13,067 nucleotides of DNA. It comes from Isohypsibius dastychi. Lineage: Eukaryota > Tardigrada > Eutardigrada > Parachela > Isohypsibiidae. Made by a program: the position numbers and the translations under genes. A model generated the notes under the pieces. That model had not been told where the DNA came from, searched no databases, and worked only from the letters and a program-made list of their open reading frames with translations. Every line of letters starts with the position of its first letter. Position 1 is the stretch's first letter. Positions 1 to 7,905 of this stretch are shown in pieces. The stretch covers positions 1 through 13,067 of the forward strand of contig JAQIWT010001017.1 of the NCBI GenBank assembly GCA_034696485.1. Reading direction: 5' to 3'.

Positions 1-382
1 AGGAGAGCTGGTCATCAGTGGTCAGCTTCCATCAAGCTGATATGTGGTATGTCAGACGGCGCGACAGGCAAAATGTTCCTCACATGCTCCACTGGTCAGC
101 GCCGGTCAAAGCAGTTTTTCTCATTTTACTTCCGAAACCTTTCGGAAAATGCTGATTGAGCTGGAATGCCAGCGGGTGAAATTTTTTAACAGATTCCGGT
201 GTGTTATGCACCAGCACTCATTCTGTCGTCGAATTTTTTCCTTATATTCACCGGTTCAAAAGATATTCGACTTTTAAATTTTGTCGCCCATTTTTCTCCA
301 AAAGTTTTTATTTCTAAAATAAAATTCGATGACAGAATGATCTAGGGATGAATATGAACATTTACAAGTTCCGCTTTCTTGA
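1..382. other. 3' flank of the minus-strand gene A, no gene seen
   Basis: No convincing coding segment is visible. The open frame on the plus strand in the first 280 bases has a Cys/Phe/Ser-rich, non-domain composition and no supporting splice context, so I treat it as chance. The stretch is AT-rich near 280-350 and probably contains the 3' untranslated region and end of gene A. Confidence 0.5.
307..312 (-). promoter_or_regulatory. Possible polyadenylation signal of gene A
   Basis: Read on the minus strand this is AATAAA, about 70 bases after the proposed stop codon of gene A at 383. The spacing suits a short 3' untranslated region. The hexamer is common by chance in AT-rich sequence, so it supports the gene A end but does not prove it. 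Confidence 0.45.
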
Positions 383-2579
383 CTAAAATGATCCTAGCTC
401 GGTCGGGATTTTCTCAAAGAAATAATCGTTTTTGCCGCATGGCCGACTAACGAATAACTGCGCGCATTTGCTGTTTTCATAGTCATTTAAAGTAAAATCA
501 TTGAAATGTGATACCAAACTGTAATCTGACTGCTTCTCTACCAGTCGGAAGCTTTGCTGTAACGCGCGCATGGTCAAACAAAGGACTTAGGTCACCTTAA
601 TAAACTTAGAATCACATCAGAAGATACGCACCCAGTACTTCGAAACCGCTTGCAAAACAGAAGTAGTTCGAACACTGCATACATGAACAAGAAATAGCCA
701 ACGACCACAAAAGGCAACCAGAGGGGGGAAATAATGACAAGATATGATAAAAATGGCGAAGCGGCTAGATACACGAAATTCACCGAGGACAAAGGTGAGG
801 CCAGCTTGAACGTCATCCGAAAGGCATCGCGGGGCAAATAAACCAGGACTCCCACAGCAGTATAAATGCTGTAGGTGAATGCAGTTTCCAGGACTGCCAT
901 CCAGTCCTCCTTCCCTGTGGTCATCTAGGAATACCGAGAGGTAGATGTGCGGACAACTAATGGGCTAACACCATAGTGAGACTGAAAGAGTCTCTTTCAG
1001 TCTCACTATGGCTAACACTAAAGGGAACTCACAAGTGGGACAATAAGAAGAATCAAACACTTATTCACACGGGCTCTGAGAGAATGTCGCCACAACTGAT
1101 CACGCGAGCAAGGCTCTTCCCAAGTATCCGACAATATGTGATCCTCGATGATGGAGTGCGGAATTAGGAGACTGGATACCTTAGTGACAAGCGACGCTTG
1201 AGTCTTCGCAGATGGGGAGTCGAGTTTGACCAAGAATTTCCTCACACAAGTCAGTCGCGATATACGGTCGCATGAAAGTTTCTGGCCGACTGTGAAGGTA
1301 AGCACCGCTGTCAGGGAACAAATCCACATTAGGCCCCATGACGAGCAAACCCGAAAATTGAACAAATATCCGCCTGAAAAAATGTTGTCATTAGGTGGTG
1401 AGGAAAAGCTCGTTTGATATTTCGATGGACCTGTTGTGTTGGTGGCATATAAAACCGTACCATCAAAAGGTAATTCATCCACAGTCTTATTGCATGCAAT
1501 ATCAGATCCATGTATTACCTGAGGCAAACACATTATTCACCTTGACCGACTACATAATTAGGTTAAGTGTGTAGGCAAACCTGCACTGTCGATGTTAGGA
1601 ATGGTATGGGAACAGGCCATGTAACATATTCTATAATAACAGGGTAGAAACATCGCGCAATGAATTGGCCGACTGCTTGAATGTATCCGCAAAAAATTTC
1701 GACTGGCAGGATGGTCATGATACAGCAAATGTCAAATGCATCTTGCAAGAAAGCTGCTGTTCGAACTTGGCGGAATTTTTCATCGCTCGCGAATTTTCTC
1801 GTGTGAATCATGAACTGCTTTCTCAACGCAGTGCCAAGGTTGGTTCCAATCAACAAAATCGTTCCGGTGGCCGGACTGAAATTTCCTGAAAAATCAAGTG
1901 TTGGTTACGGAGATCATTGTGTGCGGTTGCTCATTATTAGGTAGAACCGATGGTTGAACTCATCCTGTACTGTACAGAACTTTGCAACGTTTCAATCGAA
2001 AACCTGGACTTACCCACTTACTTCGTTGCTGCTAGAAGTGCTGACTGGTACAGAAACTGCCAAGTATTTTAAAACGTGCTGCAACTAGCTCACTGAATTG
2101 TCCAATCAGTAAACCAAAAACGAAGTCAAATACTAAATACAGAACAGCAGAGAAAGGAAGAGAACATACAATAATGTACATAAGATAATGGTTGACCCTA
2201 ATCAATAAGTTCTCGTTTGGGATAAGGGTTACATCAATTTAGGACTTTTTTAAAGGTGACTTGTTACCTTCTAATCTAGCATTAATTTTTCATCAGAATG
2301 GCAGAACTCCGGAACTGACTTTGTAATTTTGTAATTTTGTTACTTACTTGCAGCGAGAATCGCGATAGAAACCGAAGCCAGTCTGCTACTAAAAACAGTC
2401 GTGAACATTGAACCGAACAAAACTCCATAAATGGGATTTTCAAGACAGAATACGTTCCTTAAATTTTCGATATTGAAGAGCAGCGACAGGATGAACGCTT
2501 TTGCCAATAGGTCAACACTGACAAAAGATAAAACAACGACGAGAACGATTCCGATTAGGGTGAGTGTAGTGCGAAGCAT
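383..2579 (-). CDS. Divergent SLC34-type Na+/phosphate cotransporter-like protein (gene A), 5 exons
   Basis: Proposed exons on the minus strand are 2579-2348, 1885-1581, 1518-1033, 924-628 and 556-383. They sum to 1494 nt, or 497 aa plus a TAG stop, and every junction is GT-AG with matching phase (1, 0, 0, 0). Introns are 462, 62, 108 and 71 bp. The product aligns along the Na_Pi_cotrans fold (two inverted repeats). The first membrane helix begins almost at the start methionine, followed by ENPIYGVLFGSMFTTVFSSR, then GTNLGTALRKQ, then RTAAFLQDAFDICCIMTILP, which matches the family's ATVHDxFNWLSVLxLLPLE block. A second hydrophobic half follows (YLFNFRV, LVYLPRDAFRMT, YAVFELLLF). The first QSSS motif reads FSSR and the second aligns to IPHS. 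The NIGT block of repeat 1 is kept as NLGT, while repeat 2's is lost. The last exon is a soluble Ser/Asn/Lys-rich tail. Without the final splice, exon 4 would read through to a TGA at 592-594. The family and most of the structure are fairly sure; transport activity is doubtful. No upstream N-terminal exon was found, although family members normally have one. Confidence 0.8.
925..1032 (-). other. Intron of gene A enlarged by a palindromic insertion
   Basis: The donor is GTGAGT and the acceptor is CCTAG on the minus strand, both at phase 0. The intron is 108 bp. Removing the 39-bp palindrome and one copy of its 8-bp flanking repeat leaves 61 bp, the size of many other introns in this window. 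The element therefore appears to have landed in a pre-existing short intron. Confidence 0.6.
964..1018. mobile_element. 39-bp perfect palindrome with 8-bp target-site duplication
   Basis: Positions 972-1010 are a perfect inverted repeat: 18-bp arms starting CATAGTGAGACTG around a 3-base centre. The octamer GCTAACAC occurs immediately outside both ends (964-971 and 1011-1018). An exact 8-bp duplication is the signature of hAT- or P-superfamily insertion. The element is nothing but its two ends, so it could be an extreme internal-deletion derivative or a minimal foldback element. It lies inside an intron of gene A. Confidence 0.65.
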
Positions 2580-2734
2580 TGTTGAATCGAGGGAACTCCA
2601 AAATTAACAGAATTCATTCTATTTCGCTGAAGCAGCAGCCCACGAGAGGGAACAGAAAGAACATTCTCTTGCCCGATGGCATGTAGAACATGTGCTCCAT
2701 AATCAGACAGGCTAGAAATAAAATAGGATCAGTG
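2580..2734. other. 5' flank of gene A
   Basis: This is presumably leader and promoter sequence of gene A. A 28-codon minus-strand reading frame (2700-2614) beginning MEHMFYMPSGKRMFF precedes the proposed start codon at 2579 and could be an upstream ORF or chance. An in-frame TAA lies a few codons before the gene A methionine. No TATA box or initiator stands out on the minus strand. Confidence 0.3.
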
Positions 2735-2736
2735 AA

Positions 2737-2770
2737 GAGAGAGAGAGAGAGAGAGGGAGTGAGGGAGTGA

Positions 2771-2830
<60 letters not shown>
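2737..2830. repeat. GA dinucleotide microsatellite with imperfect GAGGGAGT units
   Basis: This is a run of (GA)n interrupted by GAGGGAGT and GAGTGA variants near 2750-2780, then an uninterrupted pure GA tract of roughly 50 bases up to 2830. It translates to Arg-Glu repeats in one frame and is not protein coding. It lies upstream of gene A and could act as a GAGA-type, nucleosome-poor promoter element, though nothing else in the sequence shows this. Confidence 0.9.
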
Positions 2831-2832
<2 letters not shown>

Positions 2833-3078
2833 CAGCTGTCAAACTCAAAAACCTGTATCACTCCATTTTTGATCTTTCAAAATTTACTCTTTGCGCGATG
2901 GTGGCCAGGATCAGAAGAAGTGAATGGCTTGTGGCAGTGCTTCATTTTCTGTTCTTCAACTGCAGAGCTGGACACCTGCATGTCCTGGGCAAGGTCAGAA
3001 TCGCACGATATTCTTTTCGTATTCTTATCTTTTTTGGATGGGGTGGTTTTAAGAGCGCCTGCCGATTTGTTACAGACA

Positions 3079-3160
3079 CAGGACAATCTTGCCGAAAACA
3101 GGACAATCTTGCCGGGCAAGATTGTCCTGGGACACCCGGACACCCGGACAATCTTGACGG
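3079..3160. repeat. Cluster of GGACAATCTTGCCG direct and inverted repeats
   Basis: The word GGACAATCTTGCCG occurs at 3081 and 3101. Its reverse complement follows directly, making a perfect 13-bp-arm palindrome at 3101-3127 with a 1-base centre. A fourth, one-mismatch copy (GGACAATCTTGACG) lies at 3146. Between them GACACCCG is repeated twice in tandem (3131-3146). The pattern suggests nested or abutting transposon ends. No transposase is associated. Confidence 0.7.
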
Positions 3161-3365
3161 CTACACTCGCTCACTAACGGAAGCGAGGGGTGAGGGAGCA
3201 GAAGCTGACTTGCACCACAGCGCAGTTACGGTGAAGCGTCTACCGTCTACAGCACGGTACACTCGAATTTCGTTGAGGGTGCAAGTGTGCCGATTTATCC
3301 ACATGGAGCGGAGCAAAGCCGAGTGCATGGTATATGGGCTGATAGTCGCAGTTTCATCACTTACA

Positions 3366-3457
3366 TACGTCTCCGCCAATATTACTAGCACGTCACCGCC
3401 CTATCGACTGACTGAGCGAACAGACCAAAGTGTGCTAGTAATATTGGCGGAGACGTA
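3366..3457. repeat. Hairpin with 26-bp perfect stem
   Basis: Arms 3366-3391 and 3432-3457 are exact reverse complements separated by 40 bases. The stem contains CAATATTAC, which fits the NANTATTAC nonamer of rolling-circle (CRESS-type) origins, but here it is in the stem rather than the loop. No Rep-like gene is nearby. No clear target-site duplication is seen outside the arms. It may be a tiny foldback element. Confidence 0.7.
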
Positions 3458-3643
3458 GAAAAACTGACTACCTGTGTAGTTATAATAATTTACGCGTCTG
3501 TCTCCCGCCACATGGGATGGAGGGCGAGAGACTGATGCTGCGAAAGGTGGGTATTTAGCACTTACAGAGCGCGGGATAAATACTTAGGAAAGTGGCGCCT
3601 CTGATGCCCAGATGCTCTTTCGTTCGACGCTCATATCCGGGCG

Positions 3644-4932
3644 TACAGGGTGGACAGGCCAACTTGAAACCGTTACGCTTAGTGGTAACTGCTCTAGTTA
3701 CCAGCTACCTTCCGGGTCGTTTCACTCGGAATCATGAGCTCCCAACATCCCACTCCAGTTTGCTTTGTGACTGGAGCAGACTGTTGAGCTCGACAATTCA
3801 GGAATTACTTTTGAACTTTCGGCAGCCATCTTTATTCAAACTCAATACGATAAAAACCACAACAATTGCAGAACTCAGTTCCGCACATTGTAGTTGTAAG
3901 TTTTCGACGCAGAATTGTTCCAAGGCTTTCGTGAAAATGACTGCGAGCTGGAGGGAACGACATCTCGACGCTGTTCAATCAGAAATCAAGATGGACTCTT
4001 TTACAAAACTGGGGATCTCCGTTCGAACTGGGAGATCCGCAGCATCCGAGTTATTGAAGCGCACTGTGCGCATGAAATACGAAAAGTGGATCATTAAGCA
4101 ACAAAATAGTTGTATACTGAGGGCAGATCATCGTGAAGTAGGATCTGATCTCAGCAAGAGAAAAGCTCCTGGAACAAAATGACGAATTTGCTGGCTTGTG
4201 AAAGTTTTTGACCCGAGGATCAAAACTGGGCTGAGGAAGAAACTGAAAATCATGAAAAACCACGAATGCTGTGTATGTTCTTACATTACTTAGTCAAAAA
4301 TATAATCCTGGTTTGATTTTTAATTATTCGGGATGCGTCAAACTTTCAGAAAAAAAAGACGTCGAAAATTCAGAAATAGAAGCTTGATCAAGAGAGAAAA
4401 TATTTTCAATAATTTCAAATAATTTCTTTCAATTCAGATGTTTGACATGCAAGTATTCTGATCATCGTGTAACTATTAAAATTTAGAAATACAGCAAAAA
4501 TCCTTTCGGTGAGGAATGGGAATTTCTGGAAGAAGATCACATCCTCCCGGAAGGTCTCTCATGTTCCACCTCAGCTGCAACTCCGAAAACAAAGTTTGGA
4601 ATTCGTTCAAAATTATCTCCCAATAGTTAAATTAATGTATTATCAGTTCGCCGTTTCAGTTTTCTGAGGTAAAACAAGAGAGAACCAGAATCGCCTTCGT
4701 TGCTTGTGTAGGGTGAAGAAGTCCAGGCAAAGTGATATTGCCTTTTACGCGCTCATCAAAGTTGAAAGGTCAGAACTCGGTCCCAAAAATTCTGATTACG
4801 GAGTTTTTATATTTTTTTATTAGCTGACGGTTGGAGCTATCTTTCTGTATCTGAGAATTTTCGTTCTTCAACTCCAAATGGCACAAAAAAGTTGAATGAA
4901 AAACGGTTTCAAGTTGGCCTGTCCACCCTGTA
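3644..4932. mobile_element. Putative 1.29-kb TIR element with TA ends (Tc1/mariner-like size)
   Basis: A perfect 31-nt inverted repeat occupies 3644-3674 and 4902-4932. Both arms start with TA followed by CAGGGTGGACAGG, so the structure reads TA-CAGGG...CCCTG-TA. That fits a TA target duplication with inverted termini of about 29 bp and an element of 1285 bp, the usual Tc1/mariner size. No recognisable transposase or DDE/D pattern is visible in any frame, so it would be non-autonomous or badly decayed. A small spliced reading frame of unknown function lies wholly inside. Smaller hairpins occur inside as well, for example GGATCTCC...GGAGATCC near 4012-4036. Confidence 0.5.
3937..4630 (+). CDS. 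Hypothetical spliced reading frame inside the TIR element (gene C)
   Basis: Unrecognised. Exons 3937-4108, 4155-4197 and 4495-4630 join in phase (1, then 2) into a 116-codon frame ending in TAA. The introns are 46 and 297 bp with GT-AG ends (GTTGTA...TCTCAG and GTGAAA...TACAG). The product begins MTASWRERHLDAVQ, is rich in Lys, Arg and Glu, and looks helical in its first two thirds (KRTVRMKYEKWIIKQQN, EKLLEQNDEFAG). It then has an acidic patch (NPFGEEWEFLEEDHILPEGL) and a Ser/Thr/Lys-rich end. No membrane segment or known motif is seen. The open frame extends upstream of 3937, so the true start is unsure. The phase agreement across two introns and the protein-like composition are the only evidence that this is real. 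Confidence 0.35.
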
Positions 4933-5690
4933 GAGCTCGATTTCTTCTGCATCTCACATGCATCGAAGGCCACGCAGCCAATCAGCCAAATCAAGCATAT
5001 TTCTGATTCTTGGTCACCAGCATAACCAGTTTCAATTCCGTGTCAATATCATCTGCAATTCTCGCTCGTTTGGCACTGAGAAGTCTCTGCTGTTCTCCTT
5101 GGACCGCATCAACCACATCCGGATAGACAATTTCTTCCGAAATTGCACTGGACTTGGGATCAGGTCACATCCGTGCTTCCAAACACTCCTTCTCCATACG
5201 CTAACTGGCATAAAGGATTCACCAAGTACTTCACCAAGATTCTGATCAACTGAGCGAGGAAAGCCTAAATGGTCATCATCATGTGCCAAGGCTGCTATGA
5301 TGACCCAATGAGATCAACATTCGCGAATCCATGGTCACTGATGAGATGCGATTCCAGGTCTGCTACAGTAGAACAGTTCGTTGTTCAGCGACATCACCGT
5401 CCTATTTTTTCTCCTTCGTCTTTCTCGTGACGGACTTTGCCGTGGATATCGCCTTTCCTTTTTCGTCAGACTTTTCAAACCGCACACATATTCAAACAGT
5501 TGCCTTGAGATCTTCGTCCGATGGTCATGACAGTGCTCGGCATGTCAATAATAATCAGTGATCTTTTTGCTGAAATACCAGAGCACGATAGCGTTCATCT
5601 GACATAGATTCCAAGAAATTCTTTCGTCCATCCTTTCGATATCTTTCATTTTGTAATTTTCTGACATCTCCAAATTTTCATCTGCCGCAC
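4933..5690. other. Stretch without an assignable gene
   Basis: Open frames exist on both strands. A minus-strand frame near 5032-5289 contains protein-like stretches such as VPNERELQMILT. Around 5400-5490 a minus-strand frame is Lys-rich. I could not chain any of these through GT-AG junctions with conserved phase, and none resembles the N-terminal domain expected upstream of a FAM135 esterase domain. This may contain exons of an unrecognised gene. Confidence 0.3.
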
Positions 5691-5692
5691 CA

Positions 5693-5700
5693 TATAAATA
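5693..5700 (+). promoter_or_regulatory. TATA-like box upstream of the FAM135-like locus
   Basis: TATAAATA is followed by a GC-rich GCCCGGGC. The ATG at 5772 lies about 70-80 bases downstream, leaving room for an initiator roughly 30 bases after the box and a short leader. If real, transcription would start here and the locus would encode only the esterase-domain part of the family, without the N-terminal domain. Confidence 0.35.
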
Positions 5701-5985
5701 GCCCGGGCTGGAAATAGATATGAAATGTTTAGCTCGACAGCAAATTAACACAGGTTCAGCTGACAAAGATCATGCTAAGTTCTACTGTTTCGATACTTGT
5801 TCGTAATTACCTGATCTGCAGCGGCGTCTTGTATAACCGTCACCAGAATCCCATAAGCAGCTCGGGTGCCGATTATAAACTGAATTTGAAGAGGTTTCGA
5901 TCCCAACTAACGAAGCTGTTGCTCCATTTCACACAACAATATATTTTGCCATGGATGTCTGGAGACTTGCAAGTCATTTCACCAA

Positions 5986-5998
5986 CCCCCCCCCCCCC
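5986..5998 (+). repeat. Poly-C run (13 C)
   Basis: A homopolymer of 13 C lies inside the first block of the FAM135-like locus, 8 bases before a CACCCAG that could be a splice acceptor. If exonic it encodes prolines. Homopolymers of this length are common places for sequencing length errors, so the frame on either side should not be trusted. Confidence 0.8.
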
Positions 5999-6362
5999 GC
6001 ACCCAGATCCAAAACCGTTCTCATTTTCGGTTTTGAAAACGACTCCTCAGGAATGTTCCTTCATGGAAATGCTGGATGGTGATCCGAAGACGCCGCGTGT
6101 CCAACTAGGCTCGTCTAAGAAACTTCCGGTGTACTTCAGTCAGGAAATCTCCACTGAAAAGATTGCGTTCAATGAAGCCAAAGCCATCTTCAAATCTAGC
6201 TGCATGAAGATGTTCAATGGATTGCTGTTCAGTGACTACCCACTTCCGAATGCGACGCATAGCTGCGCAAAGTTGGGATGTGTCAATCAGACTGGGAAGC
6301 TAAAAGTGCATTTGATTATCTGTGTGCATGAATTGGAAGGATCGCATGAGGAAATCAAGCTG

Positions 6363-7046
6363 GTGAGAACTCCTGATTATTATGATGAGTATTCCGTATA
6401 ATCAGAAGACCGGGTTGTAGATTTTTCGACGTTCGATCTTTCAAAAAAGACAAATGGAATCCATAGTTTATTTGGAATTCTGTTCCGAGGTGAGGTTTCT
6501 ATCTGGGGCTGTATGGGATATTCACGAACTTGAGCAATATTGGCCGGAATAGCTTGAATGGAGGTTTTGGTAACCTTCAAAACGGCAGTTATGTGCCTGG
6601 CACAAGTAAGGTAGGCTAAGGGTAGGCATCATTTTTTTTTAATTCTGGAAGTCAAAATGCGTGTCATCTGATCGGATATCGAGAAACTATAGTGTGGTGT
6701 ATTTTGACAGAAGCAAAAAGCAAAATTCGAAACGACGATTTGCCCATCTTTGGGGACAAATTTGTTTATGGAAAAAGAATCGAGCATGTTTTTGCCCGGT
6801 GTCAATCAGGTGTATAATACAGTCATGTAACGGTCACTTTTCGTTCGGCCAAAACATATCTCTGGGTCAAAAGGAGGTTTCGGGCAGCAGGGCTAGGTTT
6901 CAAAACATACGTGAATTTGTTTGTAGGTACCCTATACAAGCCACGAATGCAAGTTTTTGTTCAGATGAATATTTTTGCGACAGGATTTGGTTATCCCTGT
7001 TTGAAGCAAATGGATGATGTGTTCTAAATCTGTGTTTGTCTTGCAG
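6363..7046 (+). other. Intron of the FAM135-like locus
   Basis: The donor is GTGAGA directly after EEIKL and the acceptor is TTTGTCTTGCAG before VRNYPEP, both at phase 0. The junction reproduces the FAM135 order of the VHGLDG block followed by the DLRLV-K-type sequence. At 684 bp it is much longer than most introns here. I see no other gene or repeat inside it, although a 118-codon open frame exists at 6661-7017. Confidence 0.6.
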
Positions 7047-7771
7047 GTCAGGAATTACCCCGAACCGGAGTTGTCGATGCTTGATCTGGACTTCCTGAGG
7101 AGCCACAGCGTCAGCGGCAGTGATATTTACCGCAATATCGAGCATCTGACAGAGATATCTTTGTCTGTGAAGTTTCAGATTGCTTTGCCGGTTTGGAGAA
7201 ACTGCCTGAGAAGGTCAGTTTCATTGGACACTCACTTGGAGCGCTTCTTGTTCGATCTGCCATAACTCATCGTGCCAAGGAACAACCCTGATTGTCTTGA
7301 TACGTTTCTCTCGTTCTGTGAACCTCATTTCGGACTGATCAACAACCTCAGCAAGATCGTCTCATTCGGTAATGCTCAAGGGCCCATTCAATGTGCTACC
7401 TCTGTTGTATGAACTTCTATGCGCTGTTTTTGCAGTATATCGCAGACTGTAGTGCAAAATGTTTTTTTTTAGGTTTATGGTTCTCCTTGAAATGGCGCAA
7501 AGCAGAATCCCTGAATCAGCTAGCACTCCGTGCTGATCCCGATATGCGGCAGTCTTTCATCTATCGCCTGAGTCAACCTGAGATGTCTAACAATTTCCGA
7601 TACATTCTTCTTGAATTTAGTGCTCATGATCACTATGCCCCCTTCTTTGCCGCCAGACCTGAACCAGACTCGGTCCGCGCCGATCTCTCCTCCCCAAATG
7701 CAACTATTCAAATCCACAACGAAATGGCTCACAATATTCTTGGACCCGTTTCAAATAACTACAAACCTTAA

Positions 7772-7905
7772 GTGATTCGCAATGATATCCGAGTACCTAC
7801 TGAGGGCGCTTGAGTTCCTGATAACATAACTGGAAGACTGGCACTATTGCAGTGATCGTTATTAGAGAAGTTTATGACGGTTAATGTTCACTATTTTGTT
7901 TGAGT
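7772..7905 (+). pseudogene. Relic of the FAM135 C-terminus, interrupted by stops
   Basis: In the same frame as the preceding block, after the TAA at 7769, the translation reads VIRNDIRVPTEGA, stop (7811), VPDNITGRLALLQ, stop (7853), SLLEKFMTVNVHYFV. This follows the order of the FAM135 C-terminus (RYNV...[27 protein letters not shown]). A neighbouring frame gives TIAV, matching HIAV, suggesting an indel as well. Three stops within a recognisable C-terminal block argue that the locus is a pseudogene. The alignment is from memory and the segment is short. Confidence 0.5.

Larger units (their letters stand above)
5772..7771 (+). pseudogene. FAM135-like (DUF676) serine-esterase domain, probably decaying
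   Basis: The first block reads AFNEAKAIFKSSCMKMFNGL, then SDYPLPNAT, then LKVHLIICVHELEG, matching FAM135 sequence before the esterase core. The family's VHGLDG is VHELEG here. A phase-0 intron 6363-7046 (GTGAGA...TTGCAG) leads to VRNYPEPELSMLDLDFLRS. The nucleophile elbow VSFIGHSLGALLVRSA is at about 7214-7261, and GLWFSLKWRKAESLNQLALR with DPDMRQSFIYRL at about 7470-7570. The acid-residue block is FSAHDHYAPFFAARPE. A frame-consistent model uses 5772-6362, 7047-7119, 7179-7271 and 7473-7771 (351 aa). It drops two segments that themselves resemble the family: DIYRNIEHLTEI, and LSKIVSFGNAQGP in another frame. The C-terminal part that should carry the catalytic His is cut off by TAA at 7769. 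FAM135 proteins are normally much longer, with an N-terminal DUF3657 domain not found here. The 13-C run at 5986-5998 makes the upstream frame uncertain. Family assignment is fairly sure, loss of function likely. Confidence 0.65.

Noticed and set aside
1018-1175. Early end of exon 3 of gene A at GTATCC near 1176
   Set aside because: Using it would remove a block that aligns in length with repeat 2 of SLC34, whereas the GTGAGT donor at 1032 keeps the frame and the alignment.
3366-3457. CRISPR-like or viral replication origin
   Set aside because: Only one hairpin, no regular repeat-spacer pattern, the nonamer is in the stem, and no Rep or Cas gene is nearby.
2775-3458. 227-codon plus-strand open frame starting in the GA tract
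   Set aside because: It begins with Arg-Glu repeats from the microsatellite and then reads through the transposon-like repeats; composition is not protein-like and other frames are equally open.
3925-4097. Acyl-CoA synthetase-like motif (DGLFYKTGDLRSN) in an alternative frame
   Set aside because: The resemblance is a few residues only, with no neighbouring adenylation-domain motifs, and it overlaps the better-supported gene C frame.
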